Source: Symbiodinium sp. CCMP2592
Lineage: Eukaryota; Sar; Dinophyceae; Suessiales; Symbiodiniaceae
Length of the DNA stretch: 64,000 bases
Direction of reading: 5' to 3'
Assembly: GCA_905221615.1 (NCBI GenBank)
Contig: CAJNDT010005534.1
Span: 62,001 to 126,000 of the forward strand
Shown here: in pieces, positions 1 through 9,094 of the stretch
Position numbering within the stretch: the stretch's first letter is position 1
Layout: each line of letters starts with the position of its first letter
Position numbers and translations under genes: made by a program
Notes under the pieces: model-generated
The model's input: the letters and a program-made list of their open reading frames with translations, nothing else
The model's database searches: none
What the model was told of the DNA's origin: nothing

Positions 1-114
1 AAAGGAGGGACCCTTAATAAGGACCCCTATGAATATACCCTTAATATAGCTATTATATACCCATTATATAGCCCATGAAAGGATAAGGGGGTCCCCATTA
101 AAGGTCCCTCCCTT
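1..114. mobile_element. MITE group O, copy 1 (at window edge)
   Basis: Inverted-repeat element. The left arm reads AAAGGAGGGACCCTTAATAA and its complement closes the element near 114. The core is AT-rich with repeated TATATACCC/ATATAGCCC steps. It may extend left of the window. Other copies lie at 9661 and 47131. Confidence 0.65.
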
Positions 115-172
115 TTCCCTACTCAACCCTAAACCCTAAACGCTTATAGATCCCTTTAAAGGAACCCTAAGA

Positions 173-205
173 GCCCTAAATTAAGGGTCCCTCCTTTTTC
201 CCTTT
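173..205. repeat. Solo arm of group O
   Basis: A single right arm (AAGGGTCCCTCC...) without a partner, 60 bp after copy 1. Probably a remnant. Confidence 0.4.
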
Positions 206-275
206 GATTGGGGCTCTGGCCAAAGTGGGTGGAGAGACCCAACCCAGGCTCTTGATATCTGCCTCGGAGGGACCC

Positions 276-402
276 TACTTGGAGGATCAGGGGACTTAGT
301 AAGTTAGGTTTTGATAAAGGTTCCTTAAAGGGATCTATAGGGTTCCTTAAAGGGATCTATAGAGTTCCTTAAAGGGATCTATAGAGTTTAGGGTTTGTGG
401 TC
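276..402. repeat. Q module attached to an A element
   Basis: Begins with a copy of the A-element arm TACTTGGAGGATCAGGGG. Then come three units of about 22 bp containing TTCCTTAAAGGGATCTATAG, then TTTAGGG-like sequence, then the real A element at 403. The arm is therefore repeated directly on both sides of the module. See the finding on composites. Confidence 0.6.
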
Positions 403-526
403 TACTTGGGAGGATCAGGGGACTTAGTAAGTTAGGTTATAGGTATCCCTAATTGAGTTAATAGTAATTATAAGTATATTGCCTTGATTATAACCCTAGT
501 TACTAAGTCCCATGATCCTTCAAGTA
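403..526 (-). mobile_element. MITE group A
   Basis: Inverted-repeat element of 124 bp. The left arm is GGAGGATCAGGGGACTTAG and the right arm ends ATGATCCTTCAAGTA. The core is made of TATAAGTAATTATAAG-type steps. The two arms differ in a fixed way in all A copies, so orientation can be read; this copy is reversed relative to the 5260 copy. Confidence 0.7.
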
Positions 527-1051
527 AACCCTAAACCGTCACAGCCCAAAGGTTGTTAAGCCAACCGTCCTTCCTGGGGATCCAAAATCCTACACAGTTT
601 CGGGGGTTATACTCGGGAAGTAAGGGGTCACAACCTACTATTTTGTAGGTTTTGGGGATACAGGTAGACCCTAGGCCATAAACGGCGGTTCCTTTCAGGG
701 TCCCTTCTGGTGTCCTTGTGGGGTTTCTTGCATGGTCCATCCATAGATTATGGGACGACGAGCTCACGGCGGAGGGGCCAAGGTTGCAGGGCTTAGAGCT
801 TGTAAGGGTGTGACTCGACTTCCGCGAACGATGGGTCCAGTGCTCTAGATTTGTTGCTTGGAGTTTGCCGTAAGGACGGGACCCTCATATGATTCGTATG
901 TGTTTTTGTTGAGGGCTTGATATTTGCAGGGATCTACTCACGGTCTCCAGTATCCCTGGATGGAAATCTCATTACGACCCCGGATGTGACTTAAGAGGGA
1001 ACAAACATCGATAGGAGTTTCGGGTTTCGGGTGGACTAAAGGTAGGCTAAG
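527..1051. other. Spacer, no gene recognised
   Basis: Low-repeat spacer. A 78-codon minus-strand open frame at 531-767 has no recognisable motif, and part of it reads through telomere-like sequence. I see nothing else supportable. Confidence 0.4.
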
Positions 1052-1169
1052 ACCCCAAAGACTCCAGTATGCCTTAATTGTTTTAAAGGAATATTCTGTA
1101 AATCATATTTGGGATCCCATTATAATTTAAGGAATATTCCTTAATCAAGGGCTATTGGAGTCTCTGGGA
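1052..1169. mobile_element. MITE group F, decayed
   Basis: Arms resemble CCCAGAGACTCCAATATCCC and its complement, with an AAGGAATATTCC palindrome on each side of the core, but with many substitutions compared with the copies at 37653 and 40765. An older insertion. Confidence 0.6.
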
Positions 1170-1438
1170 GTTTGGTCAGGGTCAGAAGGTTTGGGGCTTG
1201 CGCGCAACAAACTCCAGACTCTCAACCCTCGGATCCAAGACCAAACACTATGCGGAACAAGCCATAAACGCACACAGGCGATTCCTGAGGAACCCTAAAC
1301 CTACACCCCAAGCCCCACCAACGATTCCTGAAATTCCTAAGGATTTAGCGGCTTGGCGGGCTTAGCAAGACCCTCGACCCCAAACCCTGAAGGACAACTC
1401 GGTCCGAGGCTGGAACAGCAACAACCCTGAACGCTGCC

Positions 1439-1543
1439 TACTTGTCGGGTATCATGGGAAACTAAAGGTTAACCTTTTTGGTTATTTAGGGATTATATAG
1501 GGACTATACTACCCAAAAAAGGTCAAAGGATACCTACTCGTAT
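1439..1543. mobile_element. MITE-like group P, copy 1
   Basis: Imperfect inverted repeat with ends TACTTGTCGGGTATC and GATACCTACTCGTA. Inside are AGGTTAACCTTTTTGG and a later CCAAAAAAGG. The same layout recurs at 46168 and 56229, which supports a mobile family. Confidence 0.5.
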
Positions 1544-1630
1544 ACTTAAGGCCTAGATGAAGGCCAGTTCCGAGGCAGGGGCGGCAACCTGCTTTCCAGC
1601 AGATGTCTCCAGTAGCTCCTTCAGCGATGC

Positions 1631-1735
1631 CCAACCCTAAACCCTAAACCCCTAAACCCTAAACCCCTAACTAAACCCTAAACCCCTAACCCCTAAACCC
1701 CTAAACTCCTGAACCCGAAACCCTAAACTCCTATC
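1631..1735. repeat. Interstitial telomere-like array (CCCTAAA/CCCCTAAA)
   Basis: About 100 bp of 7- and 8-bp units that degrade rightwards. C-rich strand on plus. Not a chromosome end, because complex sequence follows on both sides. Confidence 0.75.
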
Positions 1736-2007
1736 CCAAACTCTTGCAGCCTAACCACTGAAGCCTCCAGCCTTGCTCACTAAAGCGTAAACCCTAAACG
1801 GGAAACCGCAAATCTGCAGACTAAACCATTAAACCCTAAACCTTAACCTAAATACCGCAGCCTGAACCCCAAAGTCTAAGCCGCACGCGCTTGGGGCCGA
1901 ATTCTCTGGACATAGGGCCCTGGGGCTTGGAGTTTCCGTGGGCCCTGACCGGCCTAGAGTTTGAGAAGGTGTGGTTTGGGGAGTGTGGGATTAAAGGCTC
2001 TGGGATT

Positions 2008-2095
2008 TGGGTGATTGTCAATATTGGGGTCCGTTTTTGGGGGCACCCAATATTTAGGGTACCCAAAAAGGGACCCTAATTTTGATAACCACCCA
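2008..2095. mobile_element. MITE group G, copy 1
   Basis: Ends TGGGTGATTGTCAATATT and AATTTTGATAACCACCCA form an inverted repeat. Inner arms carry GGGTCCGTTTTTGGG and its complement. Overlapping open frames on both strands here simply read through the hairpin. Confidence 0.65.
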
Positions 2096-2764
2096 ATTTC
2101 GGTTTTTGGAACCCACAGCTGTTCATGCAAACAGGCAGGTGTACTGGCTGCAGACGTGCCATCAGCAAGGTCGTCCAGATCCGAAAGGTCCGAAGGGCGG
2201 ATGGGCGCACGGCACACTGGACTAATCAGGTCGAATAATGCTCTTTGCCACCCGCCGCAAATTGCACATAGACTGCATCTCTCCCACGTAGATCCGGTTG
2301 AAGGAGGACGTGCGCTACCGGTCGGGTGGTCGCCTCAAGTTCGCCTGCTGTCCACCAGAGCCAGCAGCCCCCTGTGTGATGACGGCCCAAACAGTTTGTT
2401 CCTAAGTTGCGGAGTTCCAGGGCCGTTCCACATCCCCTCACCAGCCATGTGATGACCTCCTCGATGGCCGTTAAAAATACCAGTTCTACTACAGTTATCA
2501 GTACTGTCATCATTACCATGAGTTTGGCCAGTAGTAGTAATAAGTAGTTGCCGTCGTAGCAGTAGTAGAAGCAGCAGCAGTGGTAGCTAGTAGTAGCTAG
2601 TAGTGTGGAATGGTAAACTTTGAGCCTCTCTTCTTCAACAACCGGGCCCCAAAAAGTTCCATCTTTTTAAGATAGAGCTAGTATATGAGGCCAAAAAGTT
2701 TAAAGTTCCCCTGTTCAGTATCTAAGGGGCAGGCCCTTCTCTGACACTCGTGTTGGCTTGATCC
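2096..2764. other. Spacer with ambiguous open frames
   Basis: Both strands are open over about 2130-2450 (plus frame ending 2452; minus frame 2226-2519). The composition is non-repetitive, so an exon is possible, but I see no domain and cannot choose a strand. 2520-2610 is a degenerate GTAGTA/GCAGCA trinucleotide stretch. Confidence 0.3.
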
Positions 2765-2894
2765 CACTTGCAGGATCATTCGATTTAGTAACTACGGTTA
2801 TAATTAAGGTAACCATACTTATAATTACTCATAACCTCAATCAAGGTACTTATAACTTATAACCCAACTTACTAAGTCCCATGATCCTTCAAGC
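2765..2894 (-). mobile_element. MITE group A, decayed
   Basis: Retains the GGATCA...TTAGTAACTACGG arm, the AAGGTAACCATACTTATAA core and the closing ACTAAGTCCCATGATCCTTC arm. The left outer end is mutated. Confidence 0.6.
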
Positions 2895-2950
2895 AGTGGA
2901 GTCCTGCGCCATGGCCGTCAGGGCATCGCGTCGTGACCTCGGCCATCAAG

Positions 2951-3064
2951 TATCCCTTAGGGTCCAAAGGACCCAATAATTAGGTACTTGGGTTTAGAAT
3001 AGTAGTTATGTAGGTTAGGGTGTTGGAGAGTATATGATAATTGGGTACTTGGGCCCTTGGGGTA
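2951..3064. mobile_element. MITE group L, copy 1
   Basis: Ends TATCCCTTAGGGTCC and GGGCCCTTGGGGTA. Inner arms carry AATTAGGTACTTGGG and ATAATTGGGTACTTGGG, with a central ATAGTAGTTATGTAGGTTAG. Other copies lie at 5488, 33711 and 38379. Confidence 0.6.
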
Positions 3065-3248
3065 TGGCCTAACGGCAACAGCTCAAGCCATTTAATCTTG
3101 CAGCTTGAGTAAGAAAACCTGGTCCTCTAACCCCAGAACATTAGTTAGGATGCATATAAGAACTGTAATGAAGCAGGGCTTCTTCATCGCACAAGGCCAG
3201 GATGTTTAAAGTAACTTCCTTTGAAGAAGTGAGTAACTCCTTGACTTG

Positions 3249-3356
3249 GGTACTGCTCCCCTTGCAGTAGCAGTCTATAATAGGGCTACTATTAAGGTCC
3301 CTAAAACATCTATACTGTGAATATTATCCAACTGTTACTGAGGGGGGGCAGTACCC
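3249..3356. mobile_element. MITE group K, copy 1 (decayed)
   Basis: GTACTGCTCCCC at the left pairs with GGGGGGGCAGTACC at the right. The core CTATAATAGGGCTACTATTA is shared with the copies at 47394 and 54126. Confidence 0.55.
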
Positions 3357-3597
3357 AATCCTTGTCCCCGAAGCCTCGGGCTCAAATTACAACCGCGGAA
3401 GAAAGAACGCTGCTCTGCGATCTTGGCTCCGCACACGTCTCCTTCGACATTCCGCAACCTTGCGAAGTCGTCTGGACTTTCATGAATTTCGGAGCTTTAG
3501 GTTGGAACCCCAGGATTTATATCATCAACCCTACTTATCAATAATTCAGACCTTTGCATTTAAGGCCACCATGTTTTTGAGGTCCAACAGGGTCGGT

Positions 3598-3721
3598 TAC
3601 TTGGAGGGGCAGGGGACTTAGTAAGTAGGCCATAAGTAGAGTTATAAGCACCCTAAATGGAGTTACCCCAATTATAACTTTACTTATAAACGGCTTACTA
3701 AGTTTCCTGCCCCTCCAAGTA
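3598..3721. mobile_element. MITE group B, copy 1
   Basis: Near-symmetric arms TACTTGGAGGGGCAGGGGAC and its complement. The core GTTATAAGCACCCTAAATGG is related to group A. Its right arm is repeated directly about 100 bp further right, enclosing a Q module. Confidence 0.7.
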
Positions 3722-3824
3722 GACCCTAAACCCTAAACCCCATAGATCCCTTTAAGGAACCCTATAGATCCCTTTTAGGAGCCCTTTCAGAACCCTGAAC
3801 CCTAGTCCCCTGCCCCTCCAAGTA
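3722..3824. repeat. Q module attached to a B element
   Basis: CCCTAAA units, then two to three ATAGATCCCTTTAAGGAACC units, then a second copy of the B right arm (CCCCTGCCCCTCCAAGTA). Mirror arrangement of the copies at 22173 and 29808. Confidence 0.6.
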
Positions 3825-3850
3825 GGGGTCGAGGATCCTTGAGGGATACG

Positions 3851-3880
3851 GTTTAGGGTTTAGGGTTTAGGGTTTAGGGT
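3851..3880. repeat. Telomere-like array (TTTAGGG)
   Basis: Four nearly perfect TTTAGGG units, G-rich strand on plus. Confidence 0.7.
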
Positions 3881-3921
3881 GCAAGGCATTCCGGATCGAG
3901 CCGACTGAATTCGGAACGTTC

Positions 3922-4200
3922 GTGGCCTTTGGGAGCTTAGGGTTCAGGCCTCGATTGGCACCCTCAAAACTTGAGTCAGGTTCTTACCTCACCTCGGCCG
4001 TTAGTCGGCACAAGAAACAGGCCATCATCACCCAGCTGCTTAACGTAGTCTCCTACATACGACTCACCAAAGCCTCCCAACTTTCCCCTACGTGCAAACT
4101 TACCCTATACGCTCTTCAGCAGAAATATCCAGTAATCCATTTAAACCATTTGATGGTTCAGGAGCCGATGTTGTCGTTTCGGGCAGACGCGTACAGATAA
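3922..4200 (+). CDS. Possible exon, unknown function
   Basis: A 92-codon open frame in non-repetitive DNA after a telomere-like tract. The start codon is not a clear ATG. The second half has balanced composition with short hydrophobic stretches, but I see no domain, motif or splice site that decides it. The minus strand at 4351-4650 is also open. I would treat both as unproven. Confidence 0.18.
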   Translation: MAFGSLGFRPRLAPSKLESGSYLTSAVSRHKKQAIITQLLNVVSYIRLTKASQLSPTCKLTLYALQQKYPVIHLNHLMVQEPMLSFRADAYR

Positions 4201-4663
4201 CCCTTCATTGCATTTCAAGTCTCGCGGCACTCAAGCCCTTGAGGCTGGTGGCCCTCTGAGTTGGGAGGGCAACATCAGAAGTGAGTAGCATCCTTTGGTG
4301 GCTGAAACAAATCCGACTATGTTTCTTTTATGAAATCTAGAACCACCACGTCACCAGGCAGAGCGAATCCTACCCCATATCGGGAAGCGTGGTACACCCA
4401 TCAAAAGACTACTCATGTGAAACAGGCGAGTTCTGATGCGCGAGTGCGGCTGACCGCTTTCCGAACAGTTTAGCTGGGAAAACGGAGTGGCCAGGAGCAC
4501 TGCCCTGACTGCAGGAATGACTTGCTCGATGTCAGTAAGACAGAGGGAATGGAAAAGAATCTGCGAACTATCCCATCCCCCCATTTCTTCCGTCATCATG
4601 AGGCTTTGAATATTTTGGGGTCCATATTGGGTTCCCCATGAATTTTGCAAACTACCACATAAT

Positions 4664-4781
4664 TAACCAAAGGGTCCTAAGTAGCTATATAGTAGACAGT
4701 AGGCTTTCTGTATTCGGAATTAGTACATGTTATGATTTGGGGAAGTATCCCCCATAACGGTACCTAGGACCCTTTGGGTTA
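4664..4781. mobile_element. Inverted-repeat element, singleton
   Basis: TAACCAAAGGGTCCTAAGTA at the left pairs with TACCTAGGACCCTTTGGGTTA at the right. It abuts the D element that begins at 4783, leaving one or two bases between them. Confidence 0.5.
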
Positions 4782-4782
4782 T

Positions 4783-4893
4783 GCCTATAGCCTCCATCGT
4801 AGTTCCTTTTTTGGTTAACCAATTTTATGGTTAGGATCCTATAATAGAGTTGTTGGTTAACCAGAAAAAGGAACTACAATGGAGACTATAGGT
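4783..4893. mobile_element. MITE group D, copy 1
   Basis: Arms CCTATAGCCTCCATCGTAGT and its complement, inner TTGGTTAACC on both sides, core GGTTAGGATCCTATAATAGA. One of eight D copies. Confidence 0.75.
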
Positions 4894-5259
4894 GGGTGCC
4901 CGGAGCCAACCGCCTCAGTGGCTCAAGCCAGCTTTTGCACGGCGAAGCTTTCCAGCCAATCTGGAACGGGAAGCCGCCCTAGGCTGTCCTACATGATACC
5001 GTTTGGTGTAGGGTTTAGGGTTCAGGGTTGTCCTACATGATGTTGTTTGGTATAGGGTTTAGAGTTTAGGTCTTGAGGTCTAAACTCCTTAGCGGGTGTT
5101 GTTTTATACAAGGAGTCAGCTATTCGCAATGTAGCAGTTATCAGTGGGGGATACTAGGAGATTGGACTATGGGCCATATGAAGGTTCTTACTAGTATAAC
5201 TTAAGCTTTCATTGGTGGGGGGAGATAGATGGGTTTAGGGTCTATAGGAGAGGGATGTA

Positions 5260-5384
5260 TACTTGAAGGATCATGGGACTTAGTAACTAGGGTTATAATT
5301 AAGGTAACCATACCTATAGCTACTTATAACCCCCTACTAGGGTACTTATAACCTAACTTACTAAGTCCCCTGATCCTCCAAGTA
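5260..5384 (+). mobile_element. MITE group A (reference orientation)
   Basis: Left arm TACTTGAAGGATCATGGGAC and right arm GTCCCCTGATCCTCCAAGTA. Core is AATTAAGGTAACCATAC followed by ACTTATAACC steps. Confidence 0.75.
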
Positions 5385-5487
5385 GGGTGTGAGGTTTAGG
5401 GTCCAGAGTTTGGGTTTAGGGCCTGGAGTTCGGAGAGTAAGCTGCACAGCCTAAGATGCTGGGTGTAGGATTTATGGCCAGGAAGAA

Positions 5488-5601
5488 TACCCTAAGGGTC
5501 CAAAGGAGCCAACAATTAGGTACTCGGGTTCGGGATAGTAGTTATGTAGGTTACTATTCTTGAGAGTATATGATAATTGAGTACTCGGACCCTTAGGGAT
5601 A
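5488..5601. mobile_element. MITE group L, copy 2
   Basis: Best-preserved L copy. TACCCTAAGGGTCCAAAGGA pairs with GGACCCTTAGGGATA, with inner TTAGGTACTCGGG and ATTGAGTACTCGG. Confidence 0.65.
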
Positions 5602-5762
5602 CGGTATCCAACAAACGACAACAATGCAAAGAGTTTCAGCATTGTTCCCGTGTCCTGGATTGTGTCGAAAGTGAAGTCCTTCACCTGTGGGCGGAGCATC
5701 TGCCACGCTGTGGTCAGACCTTGAGGGGCCAGACTAGAACATGGGATACCCCTCTTCTTCAC
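5602..5762 (-). CDS. Putative exon, unknown function
   Basis: A minus-strand open frame of about 54 codons with balanced composition, including ...WQMLRPQVKDFTFDTIQD... It is preceded on that strand by AACTCCTTAG, a good 3' splice site, directly before the codon at 5762. The frame runs on into the L element, so the true 3' end is near 5602 or earlier. A plus-strand shadow is also open. Function unknown. Confidence 0.3.
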
Positions 5763-5835
5763 CTAAGGAGTTGGGCTTGCTTCGAGGAACAATCCGTGGC
5801 ATATAATTAGTTGTCCTTTTGGAACTTGGGAATGC

Positions 5836-5948
5836 TACCTATAGTCTCCATTATAGTTCCTCGTTTTGGTTAACCAATACTATGGTTAGGATCCTATAAT
5901 ATAGTTTGTGGTTAACCAAAAACAGCACTACAATGGAGACTATAGGTA
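5836..5948. mobile_element. MITE group D, copy 2
   Basis: TACCTATAGTCTCCATTATA and complement, inner GGTTAACCA arms, core TTAGGATCCTATAATATAG. It lies about 60 bp upstream of the candidate exon at 6006. Confidence 0.75.
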
Positions 5949-6005
5949 GGAAGGTTGCAGACATGAATTCGGCGGATTATATGTCTGAGAAGCCTGTTGC
6001 ACAGA

Positions 6006-6243
6006 GCGTCGCCACCCAGCTATTCCGCAGGTTGGCAGTGATCGTGATGCCGAACAGATGCTGCTGCTGCTCATCAAAAGCCTGGAAGCATTAAAGGCTC
6101 ACAGGGTGCCGGCAATGCTGTCCGATGAGGATACACATGCTGCGCTAGTTGGCATATGGGCACTTCGAACCCGTGACGAGGGCATTGAAAAGGCTTGTAG
6201 CCGTTTTGGTGCACAACCTTTCTGGACATCTTGCCATGACTGA
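6006..6243 (+). CDS. Putative C-terminal exon, unknown function
   Basis: Frame open from 5989 to a TGA at 6241-6243. CCTGTTGCACAG ending at about 6005 could be the 3' splice site. The roughly 79 residues read RRHPAIPQVGSDRDAEQM, then a leucine-rich stretch LLLLIKSLEALKAHR, then a mixed helical part ending QPFWTSCHD. It looks like an alpha-helical (possibly ARM/HEAT-like) segment, but I cannot name a family. The frame does not join the 6677 ORF without an intron, and the D element at 6459 lies between them. Confidence 0.35.
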
Positions 6244-6458
6244 CAAGCCCTGAACCCATGAAATAACGTCCTCCTAGGATTCAAGAAAGCGGGCCCTACA
6301 AGCATTCATGGTCATCATGATCCATAGTATCACGTAGAAGTCAAAGGAGACCTTGTGTGTCCGAGATGCCTCAACTTTTCGTTGCAAGGCTTCGAGCAAA
6401 GAACTCACCTTCGACTGCTCCGCCGACTCGCCTGGTCTTGGGTGACTCTAACGGAACA

Positions 6459-6581
6459 TACCTATAGTCTCCATTGTAATTCCTTTTTTGGTTAACCAAT
6501 TTTCTGGTCAGGATATGTTAGGATCCTGTCATGGAGTTTTTGGTTAACCAAAAAAGGGAACTACAATGGAGACTACAGGTA
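6459..6581. mobile_element. MITE group D, copy 3
   Basis: TACCTATAGTCTCCATTGTA and complement, with a small insertion GGTCAGGATATG before the GGATCCT core. It ends 95 bp before the start of the 6677 ORF. Confidence 0.7.
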
Positions 6582-6676
6582 CCTACCTCCTGTAACTGCA
6601 TGATAGTAAACTTACCATTATGGTACTTTGCAGGGTGATTTTACGATTGAGGGGTGGGGTGGGCGTTCAACTTTAG

Positions 6677-7582
6677 ATGCCACTCTTTGCTGCCAACTGC
6701 AGGCAGGTCATGTTCAAAGGCTTGTGTGAGGAGGACGACAACTTAGCGGCCTCCGTTAACGTAACGGATGCCATCACCGCGTCCTGTAAGGTATGGAACG
6801 AAACACGAAAGCAGATTCCAAAGGTGTCCCTGCTGAGCTGGTTCGAATTACCGTCATGGGATGTAGTGGAAAATGTCTTTGTTGGTGTGGTTGCTGGTGT
6901 ACAGTGGTACAAGTTTATTTCTGGCATACTTCGAACGACGCAGAGCTTTCGACAGAATGCCAGCCGGCTGCTTGTCTTTCTTGCCAAGACTAAGCAAGCA
7001 AACGTGGACTCCTGGAGTGCAAGAGAAAAGAGGCGACTTTCAAGCCTTGCTCGTGCGCTCGACAGTCATGAGCCTGGAGACGCTGATGCAGAGAATGTAG
7101 AGTATGTGCGGCAATTCCTAGATGATGTTGACACGTTAGACCTTACCAAGTTGGAGGACGTCCATACTTGGTGGAGAGTTCGGAGGTTCTTGCAACTCGA
7201 CTTCGTGGATGAATCGGCCGGCATGGATGTTGCTGCAACTACTACAGCGCTTCTGCTCTGCTCCATCATGATCGCAGGACTTCTCGACTGGTTCGTGCAT
7301 GACACACGGTTCACTTACGGACTTGCGGGGACGATCATGCTCACAACTGCGCTGACCATCGCAATGTTCAACATCCTGGATGCCTGTATAGCAATCAACC
7401 AGATGTTGCAGCGCGACGCACGGATCCTGACCGACGCCAGAATCGATGCCTTGCTAAGTACCCTGGCATGCGGCTGTGTTTTCAGGGGTTTTAACAGGAA
7501 ACCTTCGTCTCTAAACCCTGCGCGTGTAGGAATTTCTGGTCTGCTGTCGAGGAGATTCCGTCACCACCCGCAGACATCGTAG
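6677..7582 (+). CDS. Multi-pass membrane protein, unknown family
   Basis: The longest non-repetitive open frame in the window: 301 codons, ATG at 6677, TAG at 7580-7582. A stop lies just before the ATG, and GTTCAACTTTAG before it could instead be a 3' splice site, so 6677 may be either a true start or an exon edge. Hydrophobic segments lie at about residues 67-84, 186-206 and 214-240. Between the first two is a charged soluble part (about 85-180) with a tryptophan-rich HTWWRVRRFLQLDF stretch around 163-176. The C-terminus is basic. This suggests an integral membrane protein with a large loop. I do not recognise the family. It converges on the minus-strand ORF ending at 7716, with only about 130 bp between. 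GGTTTTAACAGG, CTCTAAACCCTG and similar sequence near 7485-7520 suggest the last 20-30 codons may be intronic read-through. Confidence 0.55.
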   Translation: MPLFAANCRQVMFKGLCEEDDNLAASVNVTDAITASCKVWNETRKQIPKVSLLSWFELPSWDVVENVFVGVVAGVQWYKFISGILRTTQSFRQNASRLLVFLAKTKQANVDSWSAREKRRLSSLARALDSHEPGDADAENVEYVRQFLDDVDTLDLTKLEDVHTWWRVRRFLQLDFVDESAGMDVAATTTALLLCSIMIAGLLDWFVHDTRFTYGLAGTIMLTTALTIAMFNILDACIAINQMLQRDARILTDARIDALLSTLACGCVFRGFNRKPSSLNPARVGISGLLSRRFRHHPQTS

Positions 7583-7715
7583 CATGCGTTAAAGCTAGCT
7601 AGGATTACGGAGACATGATGTGCTGTCTGAATTGTATCTCTATCGCAGCCAATATGAACCTAAACCTTGGATGGTTGCAACTGTTTTCTGCTACACCCTA
7701 AAAAGGCTCCTCCAA

Positions 7716-8471
7716 TCAGCTTAAGAATTTGGGGTTTAGGGTTTGACTGTTTTGGAGTGGAGCAGTTGAGGCCGCAATCACCAGATACTGCCACCTCGGG
7801 ATGTGCACTTTTCGCAGCATGGTCTCAAACTCAGCGGGAGTTGCTTCGAACTGAGATTCTACCCCGAGCTGCTCCAAGAAGTATGAGGCACGATGGTTGG
7901 CAATCTTCGGCGTGCGCTTCAATGCGGACGGGGAACTCTCAATGCGGAAGTCTTTTCGAGCTTTCAGCTTATGCTTGGACACATGGGCACCTGTATCAAG
8001 TGCTTCGACAACCAGTATGCGCCAGAAGAGCGAACCGATCCAACATGCTTGTACGACTAGCGTGGTCTGAAACACTTGTGCAGCATAGCGGACCTGATCT
8101 TGGTCTACCAGGAAATATGACAATAGGCAAGTCTTTGTGCTGTCGTACTGCATGACCAAGACCATCAGCCACAACACGACTTCATTCAACACGCCGAAGC
8201 AGTTTTCACAGTGGAAGGCTGGCCGGACCCCGTATTTCCACATCCAAACGGGTGCGAACACACACCCGACGAATGGGAGCGCACAGCAAACCGCGCACAA
8301 TGAAGACAGAGCCACGTCTTGCCATTTGTTGTCAATGTCCACGAGGGATAGTACCTCCTTGCCACCTAGGTATTCATCGACCCTGCTTTCTGTGAGCTTA
8401 TCGTCTTCCACCCGTGCAGCTCGATGGCCCCGGCTTGCTGTACGCTCCTCGCTTGGCTCTAGGGTTTGGAT
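7716..8471 (-). CDS. Membrane protein exon(s), unknown family
   Basis: Open from 8471 down to a TGA at 7716-7718. There is no ATG near the 5' end; the first usual candidate is a GTG at 8411, so this is probably an internal or last exon. On the minus strand CCAAACCCTAG just upstream is a plausible 3' splice site lying in telomere-like DNA. Counting from 8411, hydrophobic segments are at about residues 33-58, 72-90 and 113-137, with two CxxC-like cysteine groups (40-43 and 68-71) near the first two. A basic loop (145-175) follows. The final dozen residues are encoded by CCCTAAA-like repeat and are probably not real coding sequence. Function unknown; tail-to-tail with the 6677 gene. Confidence 0.5.
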   Translation of the reverse strand: MQTLEPSEERTASRGHRAARVEDDKLTESRVDEYLGGKEVLSLVDIDNKWQDVALSSLCAVCCALPFVGCVFAPVWMWKYGVRPAFHCENCFGVLNEVVLWLMVLVMQYDSTKTCLLSYFLVDQDQVRYAAQVFQTTLVVQACWIGSLFWRILVVEALDTGAHVSKHKLKARKDFRIESSPSALKRTPKIANHRASYFLEQLGVESQFEATPAEFETMLRKVHIPRWQYLVIAASTAPLQNSQTLNPKFLS

Positions 8472-8551
8472 TCAGGAATTAGGGTCTAGGGTTTAGGGCT
8501 TTAGGCTCGGGGGGTTATAGGGCTTAGGGGATTGGTCGCGCAAGTGTAATG

Positions 8552-8695
8552 TAGGGGCCTAAATGATTACCTATACTATTTTTGAGGGTGCCTTATTCCA
8601 ATTATAGTATGATAAACCTCAAACCTTATTCCGATTATAGTATAATAAACCCCAAAACCATATTATATTCTAATTCTAATTATTCGGGCTCAGAT
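8552..8695. mobile_element. MITE group M with internal duplication
   Basis: Starts TAGGGGCCTAAATGATTACC. Inside, CCTTATTCC(A/G)ATTATAGTAT is present twice about 35 bp apart, a tandem duplication within the element. The right end is decayed. Confidence 0.5.
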
Positions 8696-9094
8696 ATTAC
8701 TTGAATACTGCGCGTCTTGGAAACTCGCGGGGTCTAAGCACCCGAATATCGACGTTTGAGGTCGCAAATGCTGTCTGCAGATTGGACCCTGGGGGAAGAA
8801 AGTCTTGCATATCTCCATGTCACCCCTATAACAAAAACAGGCTTTCCTGGTTCCGTTGCATGTGGTTGTCGATTGGCCTAGACCCTAAACTCTGAACCCT
8901 AAATTCTGAACCCTAAATTCGATGTCATTCCCCATTTTCTGATGCTGTCGATTCTCAAATTTTTGGGACTTCCACCTGGACCGGTAACCCTAAAGCCTGA
9001 AGCCTGGATCTTCAGACCCCAAATCCTAAACAACCCGCAATACTAAAAACTTTATAAACCCTAAACCCCAAATCCGCAAACATGAATCCAATCC

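Noticed and set aside
1-526. True chromosome end at the left edge of the window
   Set aside because: Telomere-like units near 120-140 are few and interrupted, and the edge itself is a MITE arm, so there is no terminal array.
3060-3130. Dinoflagellate-type spliced-leader sequence (GGCTCAAG-like)
   Set aside because: Only a short GCTCAAG match here and at 4920; the conserved upstream CCGTAGCCATTTT part is missing.
6673-6987. 104-codon minus frame opposite the membrane-protein gene
   Set aside because: A shadow of the longer plus-strand 6677 ORF, with no independent support.
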